The notes under the pieces: model-generated
Seen by the model: the letters and a program-made list of their open reading frames with translations, nothing else
The model's database searches: none
What the model was told of the DNA's origin: nothing
Translations under genes and position numbers: made by a program
Assembly: GCF_028401955.1 (NCBI RefSeq)
Contig: NZ_JAQOTJ010000001.1
Span: 405,138-469,137 of the forward strand
Direction of reading: 5' to 3'
Source of the DNA: Bacillus sp. BP-3
GTDB lineage: Bacteria > Bacillota > Bacilli > Bacillales > Bacillaceae_G
Length of the DNA stretch: 64,000 nt
In this document: positions 53,470-61,510 of the stretch, one piece after another
Layout of the letters: each line of letters opens with the position of its first letter
Position numbering within the stretch: position 1 is the first letter of the stretch

Positions 53470-53503
53470 GCCCTGACATTTAATTGTTGGGGCTTTTTTA
53501 TAC
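53470..53503 (+). terminator. Rho-independent terminator
   Basis: AGCCCTGACA and TTGTTGGGGCT form an imperfect stem around TTTAA, followed by TTTTTTA. Confidence 0.75.
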
Positions 53504-53514
53504 GAACATACGTG

Positions 53515-53554
53515 TTGAAACATTATGTTACATAATGTATAATTTATGTAACAT
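53515..53554 (+). promoter_or_regulatory. Promoter with overlapping 11-bp palindromic operator
   Basis: TTGAAA (53515) and TATAAT (53538) are spaced exactly 17 bases. ATGTTACATAA (53525-53535) and TTATGTAACAT (53544-53554) are perfect inverted repeats separated by eight bases that contain most of the -10 box. The RHH gene starts 19 bases later, so autoregulation is very likely. Confidence 0.85.
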
Positions 53555-53572
53555 GATAAATAGGGTGATGTA

Positions 53573-53770
53573 ATGAGCAACTATACAACCGTTCGCATTG
53601 ATAATGAAACAATGAAAAAACTAGAAGATATTGTTAATTCTTTACAAGAAAGGAATATAGGGAAAATTTCAAAAGCACTCGCTATAAAATACATTGTTGA
53701 GTGTGAATATGAGCGTATTTTAGTTAGTGAAGAGAAAGATAAATATTTAGTAACTAAGAAGACACGGTAA
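53573..53770 (+). CDS. Ribbon-helix-helix-type repressor, 65 aa
   Basis: MSNYTTVRIDNETMKKLEDI has the beta-strand (TTVRID) and first helix of an RHH/CopG-type DNA-binding protein; the second helix is ISKALAIKYIVECEYERIL. The start has AGGGTGATGTA upstream. RHH dimers bind short inverted repeats, and a perfect one covers the promoter of this gene. It probably controls itself and the following genes, including the methyltransferase. Confidence 0.78.
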   Translation: MSNYTTVRIDNETMKKLEDIVNSLQERNIGKISKALAIKYIVECEYERILVSEEKDKYLVTKKTR

Positions 53771-53798
53771 TTTTAATACTTGAGTAGGAGGAACATAG

Positions 53799-54098
53799 TT
53801 GATTTCAGATAAGAAGGATTTTGTTAAGAAAAATTGGGGTAGTCTTACATTAGATGAAATATGTAAACATCTATCAATAAATCTTTACCAATTACTAGAG
53901 ATTTCTTATGAACTAAATCTCCATCGGAAGAAGACTCCAGATGTAAAAAGGAGATGGACAGAAGAAGAAGACAGATTCTTAAAAGAATATTCGAATCGAA
54001 TAAATATTAGAGAAGCGTGTAATTTACTCTATCGTTCAAGATATGCAACTTATCAAAGGATAAAATTTTTGAATCTTTATGAGATGGTTGGTAAATAA
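53799..54098 (+). CDS. Helix-turn-helix/SANT-like DNA-binding protein, 99 aa
   Basis: The TTG at 53799 has AGGAGG upstream. Residues 5-40 (FVKKNWGSLTLDEICKHLSI) form a first HTH-like unit; residues 48-95 (RRWTEEEDRFLKEYSNRINI) look like a Myb/SANT repeat. Proteins of this sort occur next to methyltransferases and homing enzymes in phages. It is 28 bases after the RHH gene and 16 before the methyltransferase, consistent with one operon. Confidence 0.72.
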   Translation: MISDKKDFVKKNWGSLTLDEICKHLSINLYQLLEISYELNLHRKKTPDVKRRWTEEEDRFLKEYSNRINIREACNLLYRSRYATYQRIKFLNLYEMVGK

Positions 54099-54114
54099 TA
54101 TAGGTGGTGTTTTT

Positions 54115-55101
54115 ATGAGTAGTTTTACTTTTATAGATTTATTTGCAGGGATGGGTGGAATTCGAATTCCTTTTGATAGGCTGGATGGAAATTGCGTGTT
54201 TAGTTCGGAATGGGACAAATTTGCACAGCAGACATATGAAGCTAACTTTGGAGAAGTACCGCACGGCGATATATGTGAAATTTCAACAGAAGATATACCC
54301 GACCATGATATTTTGTTAGGAGGGTTTCCTTGCCAAGCATTTTCTGTCATGGGAAATCGATTAGGTTTTGCTGATACTCGTGGAACTTTATTTTTTGAAA
54401 TCGAGAGAATCTTAAAAGCAAAAAAACCTCGAGCTTTTCTTTTAGAGAATGTTAAGCAATTAAGAGGTCACGATAAAGGACGAACATTACAAGTTATTCT
54501 AAGTAAATTAGATGAACTTGGTTATAAAGTTAAGTACGAGATTTTAAATGCTCTTAATTTCGGATTACCACAAAAACGTGAACGAATTATAATTGTTGGT
54601 TTTCTAGATCATTCAATTGAATTTGAATTTCCAAAGGTTTCGAATATTAAGGTTGATCTTGCTGATATTTTAGAACCAGACGAATTAGTCGATAAGAAAT
54701 ATTTTGCTTCAGAGGAAATTGTGAAAAGTCGGCTAGAAAAAGTACAAGGCAAGTACATTCCAGTTCCAGCTATATGGCATGAGAACAAAGCTGGGGATGT
54801 TGGAGTAAATGAATTTTCTTGTGCTTTAAGGGCAGGTGCCTCCTATAATTACTTGTTGGTTAATGGAAAGAGAAGACTTACACCGAGGGAGTTGTTAAGG
54901 CTACAAGGTTTCCCAGAAGATTATAAAATTGTAGTATCTGACCAACAAATTAGAAAGCAAACAGGTAATAGTGTATCAATTCCTGTAATACAAGCGGTAG
55001 CTAATGAAATGTTGAAATGTATGAGGGAACATAATCTATTATGTGATAATCGAATAAATACTCAGAAAAACAATGAAGAACAACTAACTTTAGTTATATA
55101 G
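54115..55101 (+). CDS. C5 cytosine DNA methyltransferase
   Basis: A 328-aa Dcm-type enzyme. Motif I is IDLFAGMGGIRIPF, motif IV GGFPCQAFSVMG with the catalytic Cys, motif VI FLLENVKQL, motif VIII PQKRERIIIVG and motif X KQTGNSVSIPVIQAV. The target-recognition region lies at about 190-260; its specificity cannot be read by eye. The ATG at 54115 follows GGTGGTG. It converges with a candidate restriction gene across a shared terminator, as in many type II systems. Confidence 0.95.
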   Translation: MSSFTFIDLFAGMGGIRIPFDRLDGNCVFSSEWDKFAQQTYEANFGEVPHGDICEISTEDIPDHDILLGGFPCQAFSVMGNRLGFADTRGTLFFEIERILKAKKPRAFLLENVKQLRGHDKGRTLQVILSKLDELGYKVKYEILNALNFGLPQKRERIIIVGFLDHSIEFEFPKVSNIKVDLADILEPDELVDKKYFASEEIVKSRLEKVQGKYIPVPAIWHENKAGDVGVNEFSCALRAGASYNYLLVNGKRRLTPRELLRLQGFPEDYKIVVSDQQIRKQTGNSVSIPVIQAVANEMLKCMREHNLLCDNRINTQKNNEEQLTLVI

Positions 55102-55102
55102 A

Positions 55103-55130
55103 AAAAGCCACTGTAATGAGTGGCTTTTCT
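55103..55130. terminator. Bidirectional terminator between methyltransferase and restriction gene
   Basis: AAAAGCCACT and AGTGGCTTTT form a 10-bp stem with a GTAATG loop and A/T tracts on both sides. Confidence 0.92.
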
Positions 55131-55883
55131 TTATTTCCCTCTTAAAACCTCTAACCATGAAGAATCAAAATTGATTGAAGCTAATACATCTTCTTTTTTC
55201 ACAGGCTCTGGATTCTTTGTTATTCGAATCGAAAGATGATTCTCTGGGACTGGTTCAATAATTGTAAATTGAGAACCATGGGGTTGCCAAGTAAAACAAT
55301 GTTCTTGGGTAGCCTTAGAGTAACCTTGTAAGTTACCTCGTGGGTTCCAATCAAAGAAATATAACTCTGGATCGTACCTTATAGTGTCGTATTCAAAAAC
55401 AACTAATTCTCGTAAGTCCTGAGATTTAATAAGGACAACTGTACGTACATGTTTATGATGTTGTCTAATAGCGGAAACCCTTTCATTCCAGATTTCAAGA
55501 ACTTGTGCTCCTAAAGGATCGGGTGCAATATCTGTAATTTTTTGAGCACCAAAAGAATAAATAGGAGAGTTTCTTCCCGAAATAAGTCTTACTTTTTTAG
55601 TTTTAAATGGGGAAGTTGCTTTAATGGTTTTAGCACCCCAAGCACATTGATCTAAAACAACATCGTCTAATCCAACGTTAGATGGTTTCCAAGTTGCTCC
55701 AATACAATTAGCAAAAATAACCTCCCAGTCTTTTCCCTCTAATTCAGGAGTTCCTCTTGTTGCAAGAAGGTATACAACGTCCTCGCATAATTTTATTGCG
55801 AAGTCTTTTGGAAAATCATTTAATGGATAAGGTGGTTTTACTTTGTTTACGTTTCGTAACCTCGGTGATACATGGTCTGACAA
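55131..55883 (-). CDS. Candidate type II restriction endonuclease
   Basis: A 250-aa minus-strand protein. The TTG at 55883 (MSDHVSPRLRNVNKVKPPYP) is chosen because GGAGG is seven bases before it; the open frame continues upstream but is AT-rich and unlike coding sequence. GLDDVVLDQCAWGAKTIKAT has the Asp..Lys spacing of a nuclease core, with SGRNSPIYSFG and FEYDTIRYDPELYFFDWNPR after it. I do not recognise the family. The assignment rests on size, convergence with the methyltransferase and this weak motif. Confidence 0.7.
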   Translation of the reverse strand: MSDHVSPRLRNVNKVKPPYPLNDFPKDFAIKLCEDVVYLLATRGTPELEGKDWEVIFANCIGATWKPSNVGLDDVVLDQCAWGAKTIKATSPFKTKKVRLISGRNSPIYSFGAQKITDIAPDPLGAQVLEIWNERVSAIRQHHKHVRTVVLIKSQDLRELVVFEYDTIRYDPELYFFDWNPRGNLQGYSKATQEHCFTWQPHGSQFTIIEPVPENHLSIRITKNPEPVKKEDVLASINFDSSWLEVLRGK

Positions 55884-56037
55884 AGGTATCCCTCCTAACT
55901 TTAATAATATACCATCTTTTATTATATTGTATTTATGTACCAATTTATAGATTTTTTGAAAACGGATGCGAGCATACCTTAAATAATTTAAATAAAATAT
56001 CAATTTTATTACTAACATCTTTACAAGTAAAAATGAT
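55884..56037. promoter_or_regulatory. Upstream region of the candidate restriction gene
   Basis: Very AT-rich; on the minus strand it contains a TATAAT sequence about 45 bases before the start and a GGAGG at 55891-55895. No defined -35 box or operator was seen. Confidence 0.35.
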
Positions 56038-56075
56038 GCGGCCATATCTTCACAATAGATATGGCCGCCTTATTT
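56038..56075. terminator. Strong bidirectional hairpin terminator
   Basis: GCGGCCATATC and GATATGGCCGC form a perfect 11-bp stem with TTCACAATA loop, with CTTATTTTTG on plus and ATCATTTTT on minus. It lies upstream of both adjacent genes rather than after one, so it may be a remnant of a replaced gene. The 56076-56305 stretch beyond it holds no supported gene. Confidence 0.85.
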
Positions 56076-56305
56076 TTGTCTGTCTATTGATGCTAGAAGA
56101 GTTATGGGTTGATTTTATGGTGCCTACCAAAAAAACGGATTCTCAGATTGTTTTGTATTACCTTTTAAGAGAGTGGTTAATATATTTATATTTTAAATTG
56201 ATAAAATGTAACAGGGAGCATTCTGGAACTTGTGGTGATTTCTTTATTTTTCACACCTCTTTACAAATAAATTTAATCGGATATAAGGGTAACGAGGTGA
56301 TTTTT

Positions 56306-56926
56306 ATGTATTACGTATATATTCATAAACATAAACGGACAGGAGAAGTAATGTATTGTGGAAAAGGTTCTAATTCACGTTATTGTAACTATAACAGCCG
56401 AAGTGATGAACATTTAAAATTGATGAAGCAACAGCAATTAGAATACATTATTTTAAATTATTTCAAAGAAGAACAAAAGGCTTATATATATGAAGAAAAA
56501 ATTACACAGGAATACAAACAAAAAAATCAATGTAAATTTAATATTAGTATAGGAAGAAAAACGAGTAAAGAAACAAAAGTTAAACTATCTCAAGTTCTAA
56601 GTGGAAAGAAAAGAACTAAGGAGACAAAAGAAAGAATGAAGAGAAATCATGCAAGACCTCTAGCTAAGACTGTATTAATGTACAAGAATGGCATTTTGAT
56701 TAAAACTTTTAGAAGTTCAAGGGAAGCTGGAACATATGCTGTGGAAAATGGTATTTGTTCGTATGGTTGGTGTGGAAGAAGTTTGAAGACAGGAGAAGTA
56801 ACAAAACCAACACGAGAATTTCCTATTGGGGGCTATCGTTTTGTGTACCAAGATGATAAAATTGTAGTTAAAGAAAGAGCGATGAATTATATTGATAATC
56901 CGATAAATTCTTGCTCATTGATGTGA
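56306..56926 (+). CDS. GIY-YIG homing-type endonuclease with NUMOD3 motif
   Basis: A 206-aa protein from the ATG at 56306, with GAGGTGA upstream. The N-terminal GIY-YIG domain appears as MYYVYIHKHKRTGEVMYCGK with Arg in SNSRYC and Glu in YIYEEKI. A NUMOD3-like DNA-binding repeat follows (KTSKETKVKLSQVLSGKKRT and KETKERMKR), then a C-terminal HTH-like region (TFRSSREAGTYAVENGICSY). Such enzymes are phage or intron selfish elements. No intron boundaries are seen, so it is free-standing. It ends 72 bases before attR. Confidence 0.88.
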   Translation: MYYVYIHKHKRTGEVMYCGKGSNSRYCNYNSRSDEHLKLMKQQQLEYIILNYFKEEQKAYIYEEKITQEYKQKNQCKFNISIGRKTSKETKVKLSQVLSGKKRTKETKERMKRNHARPLAKTVLMYKNGILIKTFRSSREAGTYAVENGICSYGWCGRSLKTGEVTKPTREFPIGGYRFVYQDDKIVVKERAMNYIDNPINSCSLM

Positions 56927-56998
56927 AAAGTAATGAAGTTGATGTTGATATATCAAGAAGTTGTTCGGTTTGCTTACTTTTACATAGCAATCAGTTCA

Positions 56999-57053
56999 GA
57001 ATTCATCGCGATGGTGGCGGATAAGTTAAGGCTTGAACATAAAGCGAGTTAAA
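56999..57053 (+). repeat. attR: second 55-bp copy of the spo0A 3' end
   Basis: This copy is identical to 42033-42087 and includes the TAA of spo0A, but has no gene upstream. Beyond it comes AAAATAACAG and a native-looking terminator. Confidence 0.95.
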
Positions 57054-57144
57054 AATAACAGTAGGAATTAATGAGTAGTTTTGCTTATGAAAGAAAAGTG
57101 AGCATAACGCTTGCTTAATCAATAAATGATTGATATACAAACCG

Positions 57145-57204
57145 ATGAACATTCTTTTTGGGAGTTTTAGATAACTGTCATGAAAGGAATGTTCATTTTT
57201 TGTT
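57145..57204 (+). terminator. Displaced native spo0A terminator (candidate)
   Basis: ATGAACATTC (57145) and GAATGTTCAT (57187) are perfect 10-base arms around a 32-base loop, followed by TTTTTTG. It lies 92 bases beyond attR, where the original spo0A terminator would be without the element. The rest of the 56927-57253 gap is otherwise empty. Confidence 0.7.
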
Positions 57205-57221
57205 TTAGCAAATTAAAGCGT

Positions 57222-57252
57222 TATAAGAAAAGTCCTGTACACAACAGGACTG
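57222..57252 (-). terminator. Terminator of the YycC-like gene
   Basis: AGTCCTGT and ACAGGACT pair around ACACA; on minus it is followed by TTTTCTTA. Confidence 0.8.
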
Positions 57253-57253
57253 C

Positions 57254-57400
57254 CTATTCTTTCTCTTGATTTTGTTTTTCTAATTCAACGAGTTTTTGAA
57301 TTAAAATATGCTGAGGCATATGCATAAGCTGTTCAAGTGGAACACCGAGAGCTTTTGATAACTTAATAGCTGTCTCTGGTGAAAGTTGTAATGGTCTCAT
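57254..57400 (-). CDS. YycC-like small protein, 48 aa
   Basis: The ATG at 57400 has AGGAGG upstream. MRPLQLSPETAIKLSKALGV is followed by PLEQLMHMPQHILIQKLVEL and a charged end. This matches the short YycC-type proteins of Bacillus. The role is not known to me. It is the first chromosomal gene after the mobile element. Confidence 0.82.
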   Translation of the reverse strand: MRPLQLSPETAIKLSKALGVPLEQLMHMPQHILIQKLVELEKQNQEKE

Positions 57401-57487
57401 AAAAGTACCTCCTTTTTGTATAGTATAACATAAAGTGAAATGAGCATAAGTAGAGAGGGGGTGATGATAACAGGTCGTATGATTATG

Positions 57488-57612
57488 TAAATGCAAATTG
57501 AAAAAACGACATAAATGAGCAACTGGTTACGAGTAGAAGCCTGCCGCATGCATTTTGTATTCTACATAGCAGCGATTTATATCTTGAAAAATATATAGTT
57601 TGATTTACAACC
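57488..57612. repeat. Interspersed hairpin repeat, copy B
   Basis: TAAATGCAAATTGAAAAAAC and TATTCTACATAGCAGCGATT match copy A at 26684 and 26771. The centre differs in sequence but keeps TAGAAGC and a pairing TAGAA/TTCTA. Confidence 0.6.
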
Positions 57613-57642
57613 TGTAATGATTTTTTGTTAACTTTTAAAGTG

Positions 57643-57750
57643 AGATAAAGTGAAACTTTAATCAGTAGGGGGTTTTTTCATCCCCGCTGATTATTAGCCC
57701 TCACCAATCGGGCGCATGCCAGCAGTTTATCTCCCGCCTAACTTCTTAAG
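57643..57750. repeat. Interspersed repeat, longest AAGTGAAACTT copy
   Basis: GATAAAGTGAAACTTTAATC is followed by AGTAGGGGG, a CCCCGCTGATTATTAGCCCT segment and AGCAGTTTATCTCCCGCC. The ends equal the repeat at 20339 in reverse complement, with about 50 bases added internally. Next to it, at 57752-57850, is a GC-richer stretch (AGCGGAAGCGGCTCGCTCAG) that looks like a second repeat type. No gene is seen between 57401 and 57962. Confidence 0.65.
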
Positions 57751-57962
57751 AAAAGCGGAAGCGGCTCGCTCAGAATCGCAGGACGCCCAAGCATAAGGCG
57801 GAGAGGTACTTTTTTCCTCGTCCAAGGGGACGGAACGACCGGAGGTTCTAGCTGCTAGAGCTGGACAACAAAGAAATGTGGAAATGGACAATGATTTCGC
57901 CGAATTTGGAGGTGGGAGTATTTCCTGCCCGCGAATAGAGGGATAAAATTTGAGGTGAGAAG

Positions 57963-58691
57963 ATGACGCTTATTTTTGGGCACCGCGGAGCTGCTGGGAC
58001 ATATCCGGAAAATACGATGGTTTCTTTTCGGGCGGCAGAGAAATTTGGGGCTGATGGGATTGAATTAGATGTACAGTTCACAAAAGATAACAAAATTGTT
58101 GTCATTCATGATGAGACTGTAAATCGAACGACTAATGGAAAGGGGCCTGTTCGAAATTATGTATATGCAGATTTACGTGCGTTAGATGCGAGTTATACAT
58201 TTTATGATAAGGTCGGTGCGCAGCACGTTCCTTTGTTGGAAGAAGTGTTAGAGTGGCTGAAAACAAACAACCTTTTTCTGAATATTGAATTTAAGAATAA
58301 TAAAGTGCCGTACCTTGGTTTAGAAGAAGAGGTAATTACTCTTATTCGAAAATATAGTATGGAGGAGCGAACGATTCTATCTTCTTTTAATCATTATAGT
58401 ATGAAAAAGTGTCATAGGATGGCTCCTGATATTGAAACGGCAATTTTATACAAGGATGGATTGCATAGCCCGTGGGCTTACGCGAAAAAGATGGGAGCGA
58501 GTGCTATTCATCCGAACTACCGGTATATTTCGGATGGAATTGTAGAGTTAACGATGGAAAATGGTGTATTTGTGCGTCCGTATACAATTAATGATGAAGA
58601 AGCAATAAGGAAATTTTTAAAGATGAATGTGACGGCTGTTATTACAGACTATCCAGAGTGTGTGAAAAAGATAATGCAAGGTGTAAAATGA
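57963..58691 (+). CDS. yqiK: Glycerophosphodiester phosphodiesterase (YqiK)
   Basis: A 242-aa GDPD-family TIM barrel without a signal peptide, thus cytosolic. IFGHRGAAGTYPENTMVSFR, GIELDVQFTKDNKIVVIHDE and FLNIEFKN supply the His pair and the metal-binding Glu/Asp residues. It hydrolyses glycerophosphodiesters to glycerol 3-phosphate and an alcohol. The ribosome binding site is GAGGTGAGAAG. It lies downstream of spo0A in Bacillus genomes lacking the element. Confidence 0.94.
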   Translation: MTLIFGHRGAAGTYPENTMVSFRAAEKFGADGIELDVQFTKDNKIVVIHDETVNRTTNGKGPVRNYVYADLRALDASYTFYDKVGAQHVPLLEEVLEWLKTNNLFLNIEFKNNKVPYLGLEEEVITLIRKYSMEERTILSSFNHYSMKKCHRMAPDIETAILYKDGLHSPWAYAKKMGASAIHPNYRYISDGIVELTMENGVFVRPYTINDEEAIRKFLKMNVTAVITDYPECVKKIMQGVK

Positions 58692-58722
58692 GTCCTTTCT
58701 TTATGAGGGGGCTCGTTTTTTT
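58689..58722 (+). terminator. yqiK terminator
   Basis: GAGTCC and GGGCTC, with wobble, pair around TTTCTTTATGAGG, followed by GTTTTTTT. Confidence 0.65.
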
Positions 58723-58779
58723 ATGGGAAACAATACTGAGACTTAAAGAGAAGAAAAAAAGAGAATTGGGAGAAAAACA

Positions 58780-58934
58780 CCCGCTGATGGAAGTTTCACT
58801 TTATCCCGCTATTCGTGGGCGGTAAGGCCTCGCCTCAAGATGGAGAGAAGCGGAAAATAACCGTCCGTAAAAGCCGATTGGTTCAACTAACCATTCGAAG
58901 GAAAAGCACCTTCGAATGGAAGTTTCACTTTATC
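58780..58934. repeat. Tandem repeat pair with hairpins between yqiK and yqzF
   Basis: ATGGAAGTTTCACTTTATC occurs at 58787 and again at 58916, in the same orientation, 129 bases apart. Between them, CCATTCGAAGG and CCTTCGAATGG form a perfect 11-bp hairpin (58891-58919). The second copy runs into yqzF and supplies its stop codon. Confidence 0.65.
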
Positions 58935-59163
58935 TTCGAAATCGAGCTTGTACTTTATTTCGTTTTCGGTCGCGATATAAAACGAAGCCGCCAAAGATAT
59001 AAAAACCAATTGCGAAACACAGTACTCCAATTACAAATTGTAACCATAATGCAGGGATTGGAGAGAAGAGAATACCGAAAACGGTATCTCTCATCAGTTT
59101 AATGCCTACTACAGCTAGTGAAATAGGGATAACTGCTAATAGGAGAGCGAGATAACGTTGCAT
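58930..59163 (-). CDS. yqzF: DUF2627 membrane protein YqzF
   Basis: A 77-aa protein with two membrane helices (LALLLAVIPISLAVVGIKLM and WLQFVIGVLCFAIGFYIFGG) and a basic end RDRKRNKVQARFRR. The start has AGGAG on the minus strand. It matches YqzF, found between yqiK and bkdR in Bacillus. The last codons and stop overlap an interspersed repeat, so the C-terminus may differ from relatives. Function is unknown. Confidence 0.88.
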   Translation of the reverse strand: MQRYLALLLAVIPISLAVVGIKLMRDTVFGILFSPIPALWLQFVIGVLCFAIGFYIFGGFVLYRDRKRNKVQARFRR

Positions 59164-59301
59164 AAGGAAGTCTCCTTTTCTGATTATTTTGTATATACAA
59201 AATCATGTGATAATTTATGTTCGTTTGTCAAGGGGTTTTGGAAGAAGTAAGATAGAGGTGTGAAAAATTTTGCAGAGATGCTGCGGGAGGATTGGTAGCA
59301 T

Positions 59302-61374
59302 ATGAAACAAAGGGCATTAATTATTGGAGCGGGTGCTGGAGGAAGTGCGATTTTAGGTCTATTGCAAAAATCAAATATATTTGAAGTAGTTGCAATTGTG
59401 GATATTAATGAAAAAGCAAAGGGAATTCAACTTGCAAAGAGTCTTTATATTTCTACCGGAAGTAACTGGGAAGTGTTTATACGTGAGGATATTGATGTCA
59501 TTTTTGATATGACAGGTGATTATAGTGTGTATGAACAAATTTTGGTGAAGAAACAAGAAGATGTGCTGCTTGTCCCAGGGGATGTTGCGAATATCGTTGT
59601 AAAGCTTGCGCATGAAAAAGAAATGTTGATTGGGAAATTAAAAGATCAAACGCAGCAGCGGGATCTTATTTTAAATTCGACGCACGATGGTATGATTGTT
59701 GTTGATAAAGAAGGGCAAGTATTGTTGTTCAATAAAAGTGCGGAACGGATGACGGGATATAAAAGAGAAGAAGTTGTTGATAAATATATTTTAGAAGTGA
59801 TCCCAACAAGTAAGTTGCTTCGGATTATTCGTACGAAGCAAATTGAGATTAATCAAGAATTAACATTAGATAATGGGAAGAAAATTATTTCAACACGTAT
59901 TCCGATTTTAAATGAAGTTGGAGAGGTGCAAGGGGCCTTTGCGGTTTTTAAAGATATTACTGAAATTGTAAATTTAGCCGAAGAGGTAACGGATTTAAAA
60001 GAAATTCAAACGTTGTTAGAAGCGATTATTCATTCTTCTGAAGAAGCAATTTCTGTTGTCGATGAGCAAGGGCGAGGGCTTGTCATTAACCCGGCTTATA
60101 CAAAATTAACGGGTCTTTCAGAGGAAGATATTATTGGTAAGCCAGCGACAACGGATATTGTAGAAGGAGAAAGTATGCATATGAAAGTGCTACGGACGCG
60201 TAGGGCAGTACGTGGTATTCATATGAAAATTGGGCAAAAGAAGAGGGATGTTATTGTAAACGTAGCTCCAGTTATTGTTGATGGGATTTTAAAGGGGAGT
60301 GTCGGGGTAATTCGCGACGTATCCGAGATTCAAAAATTAACAAATGAATTAAATAGGGCAAGACAAATTATTCGTACGTTAGAAGCAAAGTATTCATTCG
60401 ACGATATCGTTGGAACGTCAGAAGGAATTGTGGCAGCGATTGAACAAGCGAAATTAGGGGCGAATACACCAGCGACGGTACTGCTGCGCGGGGAATCAGG
60501 AACTGGAAAAGAATTGTTTGCGCACGCCATTCATAATGGCAGCAATCGGAAGTACAATAAGTTTGTTCGTGTAAACTGTGCAGCAATCTCTGAATCGTTA
60601 TTAGAGAGTGAACTGTTTGGTTATGAAGAAGGTGCGTTTTCCGGAGCGCGTCGCGGGGGAAAACGTGGTTTTTTTGAAGAAGCGAACAATGGGAGTATTT
60701 TCTTAGATGAAATAGGGGAATTGTCTGCGAATACACAAGCGAAGTTACTTCGTGTGTTGCAAGAGAAGGAAATCGTGAGAGTTGGAGATACGAAGCCGAT
60801 TCCAATTAATGTTCGAGTTATTGCTGCAACGCATGTGAATTTAGAAAAGGCAATTTTAGATGGTGATTTTCGGGAAGATTTATATTATCGGTTAAATAAA
60901 ATTCCGATTCATATTCCATCACTTGGTCAGCGTAAAGAGGATATTGGTGAAATTGCTGAGCGATTAATTCAAAAGATTAATCAAGATTATGGACGTAATG
61001 TTGAGGGATTAACGGAATCAGCGGTGCAGTATTTACAATCATATGATTGGCCGGGAAATGTTCGTGAGCTTGAAAATATTTTAGGACGAGCGATTATTTT
61101 TATGAATTATAACGAAATGTATATTGATGTACATCATTTGCCACCGTTACATCATGAGGACCAACATGAACTTATAGGGAGTAATTTACTTCCTGAATTA
61201 GAAGAAAGACCTCTTGAGGATTTAGTGGCTGAATTTGAGGGGAATATTATTCATGAGTATTTGTCTAGATTTAATGGGAACAAAACAAAAACAGCACAAG
61301 CGCTAGGGATTTCGGTTCGAAATTTATATTATAAGCTAGAAAAGTATGAGTGTGCAAAAAATAGCACGCAATAA
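59302..61374 (+). CDS. bkdR: Sigma-54-dependent activator BkdR
   Basis: A 690-aa enhancer-binding protein of branched-chain 2-oxoacid catabolism. Residues 1-110 form a Rossmann-like domain ([17 protein letters not shown]), residues 120-235 and 240-350 are two PAS domains, and 370-620 is the AAA+ domain with Walker [18 protein letters not shown], the sigma-54 contact loop [10 protein letters not shown] and Walker [14 protein letters not shown]. The C-terminal Fis-type HTH is [20 protein letters not shown]. It should bind upstream of ptb and activate the sigma-54 promoter there. Confidence 0.96.
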   Translation: MKQRALIIGAGAGGSAILGLLQKSNIFEVVAIVDINEKAKGIQLAKSLYISTGSNWEVFIREDIDVIFDMTGDYSVYEQILVKKQEDVLLVPGDVANIVVKLAHEKEMLIGKLKDQTQQRDLILNSTHDGMIVVDKEGQVLLFNKSAERMTGYKREEVVDKYILEVIPTSKLLRIIRTKQIEINQELTLDNGKKIISTRIPILNEVGEVQGAFAVFKDITEIVNLAEEVTDLKEIQTLLEAIIHSSEEAISVVDEQGRGLVINPAYTKLTGLSEEDIIGKPATTDIVEGESMHMKVLRTRRAVRGIHMKIGQKKRDVIVNVAPVIVDGILKGSVGVIRDVSEIQKLTNELNRARQIIRTLEAKYSFDDIVGTSEGIVAAIEQAKLGANTPATVLLRGESGTGKELFAHAIHNGSNRKYNKFVRVNCAAISESLLESELFGYEEGAFSGARRGGKRGFFEEANNGSIFLDEIGELSANTQAKLLRVLQEKEIVRVGDTKPIPINVRVIAATHVNLEKAILDGDFREDLYYRLNKIPIHIPSLGQRKEDIGEIAERLIQKINQDYGRNVEGLTESAVQYLQSYDWPGNVRELENILGRAIIFMNYNEMYIDVHHLPPLHHEDQHELIGSNLLPELEERPLEDLVAEFEGNIIHEYLSRFNGNKTKTAQALGISVRNLYYKLEKYECAKNSTQ

Positions 61375-61408
61375 TTTGCATACCACGCAATAATTTGCGC
61401 GGTATGCA
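61365..61408 (+). promoter_or_regulatory. Candidate BkdR upstream activating sequence
   Basis: CACGCAATAATTTGC occurs twice (61365 and 61384), 19 bases apart. The second copy is nested in a dyad TGCATACC..GGTATGCA with inner CGCAA/TTGCG. It lies 105-145 bases upstream of the sigma-54 promoter, a normal enhancer distance, and starts within the end of bkdR. It lacks a T-run, so is not a simple terminator. Confidence 0.7.
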
Positions 61409-61510
61409 TAATACGACAGTATTAGACAGAATTTTTTGTGTAGTTACAAAATGTTGATTTTTCTACGTTTTGAATGCGTTTTCAAAAATATTTAAATGAA
61501 ATTAAAAAGT

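Larger units (their letters stand above)
42033..57053. mobile_element. 15-kb integrated element in spo0A (phage-satellite-like)
   Basis: The element lies between perfect 55-bp repeats; precise excision would remove 14,966 bp and leave spo0A intact. From left to right it has an integrase with a frameshift, a LexA box, a replication-initiator-like gene, three small genes, a WXG-HNH toxin with two immunity genes, a DUF5659-like gene, a large inverted repeat, a 363-aa gene, a prohead protease-capsid fusion, a major tail protein, small genes, an RHH repressor, an HTH protein, a methyltransferase with a candidate restriction enzyme, and a GIY-YIG endonuclease. No terminase, portal, tail fibre, holin, lysin, relaxase or coupling protein was seen. 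The size and SOS-type control fit phage-inducible islands; a decayed prophage is the alternative. Confidence 0.9.

Noticed and set aside
53503-53518. Second LexA box (CGAACATACGTGTT) before the RHH gene
   Set aside because: Only the left half-site fits; the right half lacks GTTCG.
55884-56045. N-terminal extension of the restriction gene to 56045
   Set aside because: The extra 54 residues are Ile/Lys/Tyr-rich translation of AT-rich DNA, and GGAGG with TTG at 55883 gives a better start.
55757-56305. N-terminal extension of the GIY-YIG gene upstream of 56306
   Set aside because: The open frame crosses the antisense restriction gene and a strong terminator hairpin; the clear binding site and domain start are at 56306.
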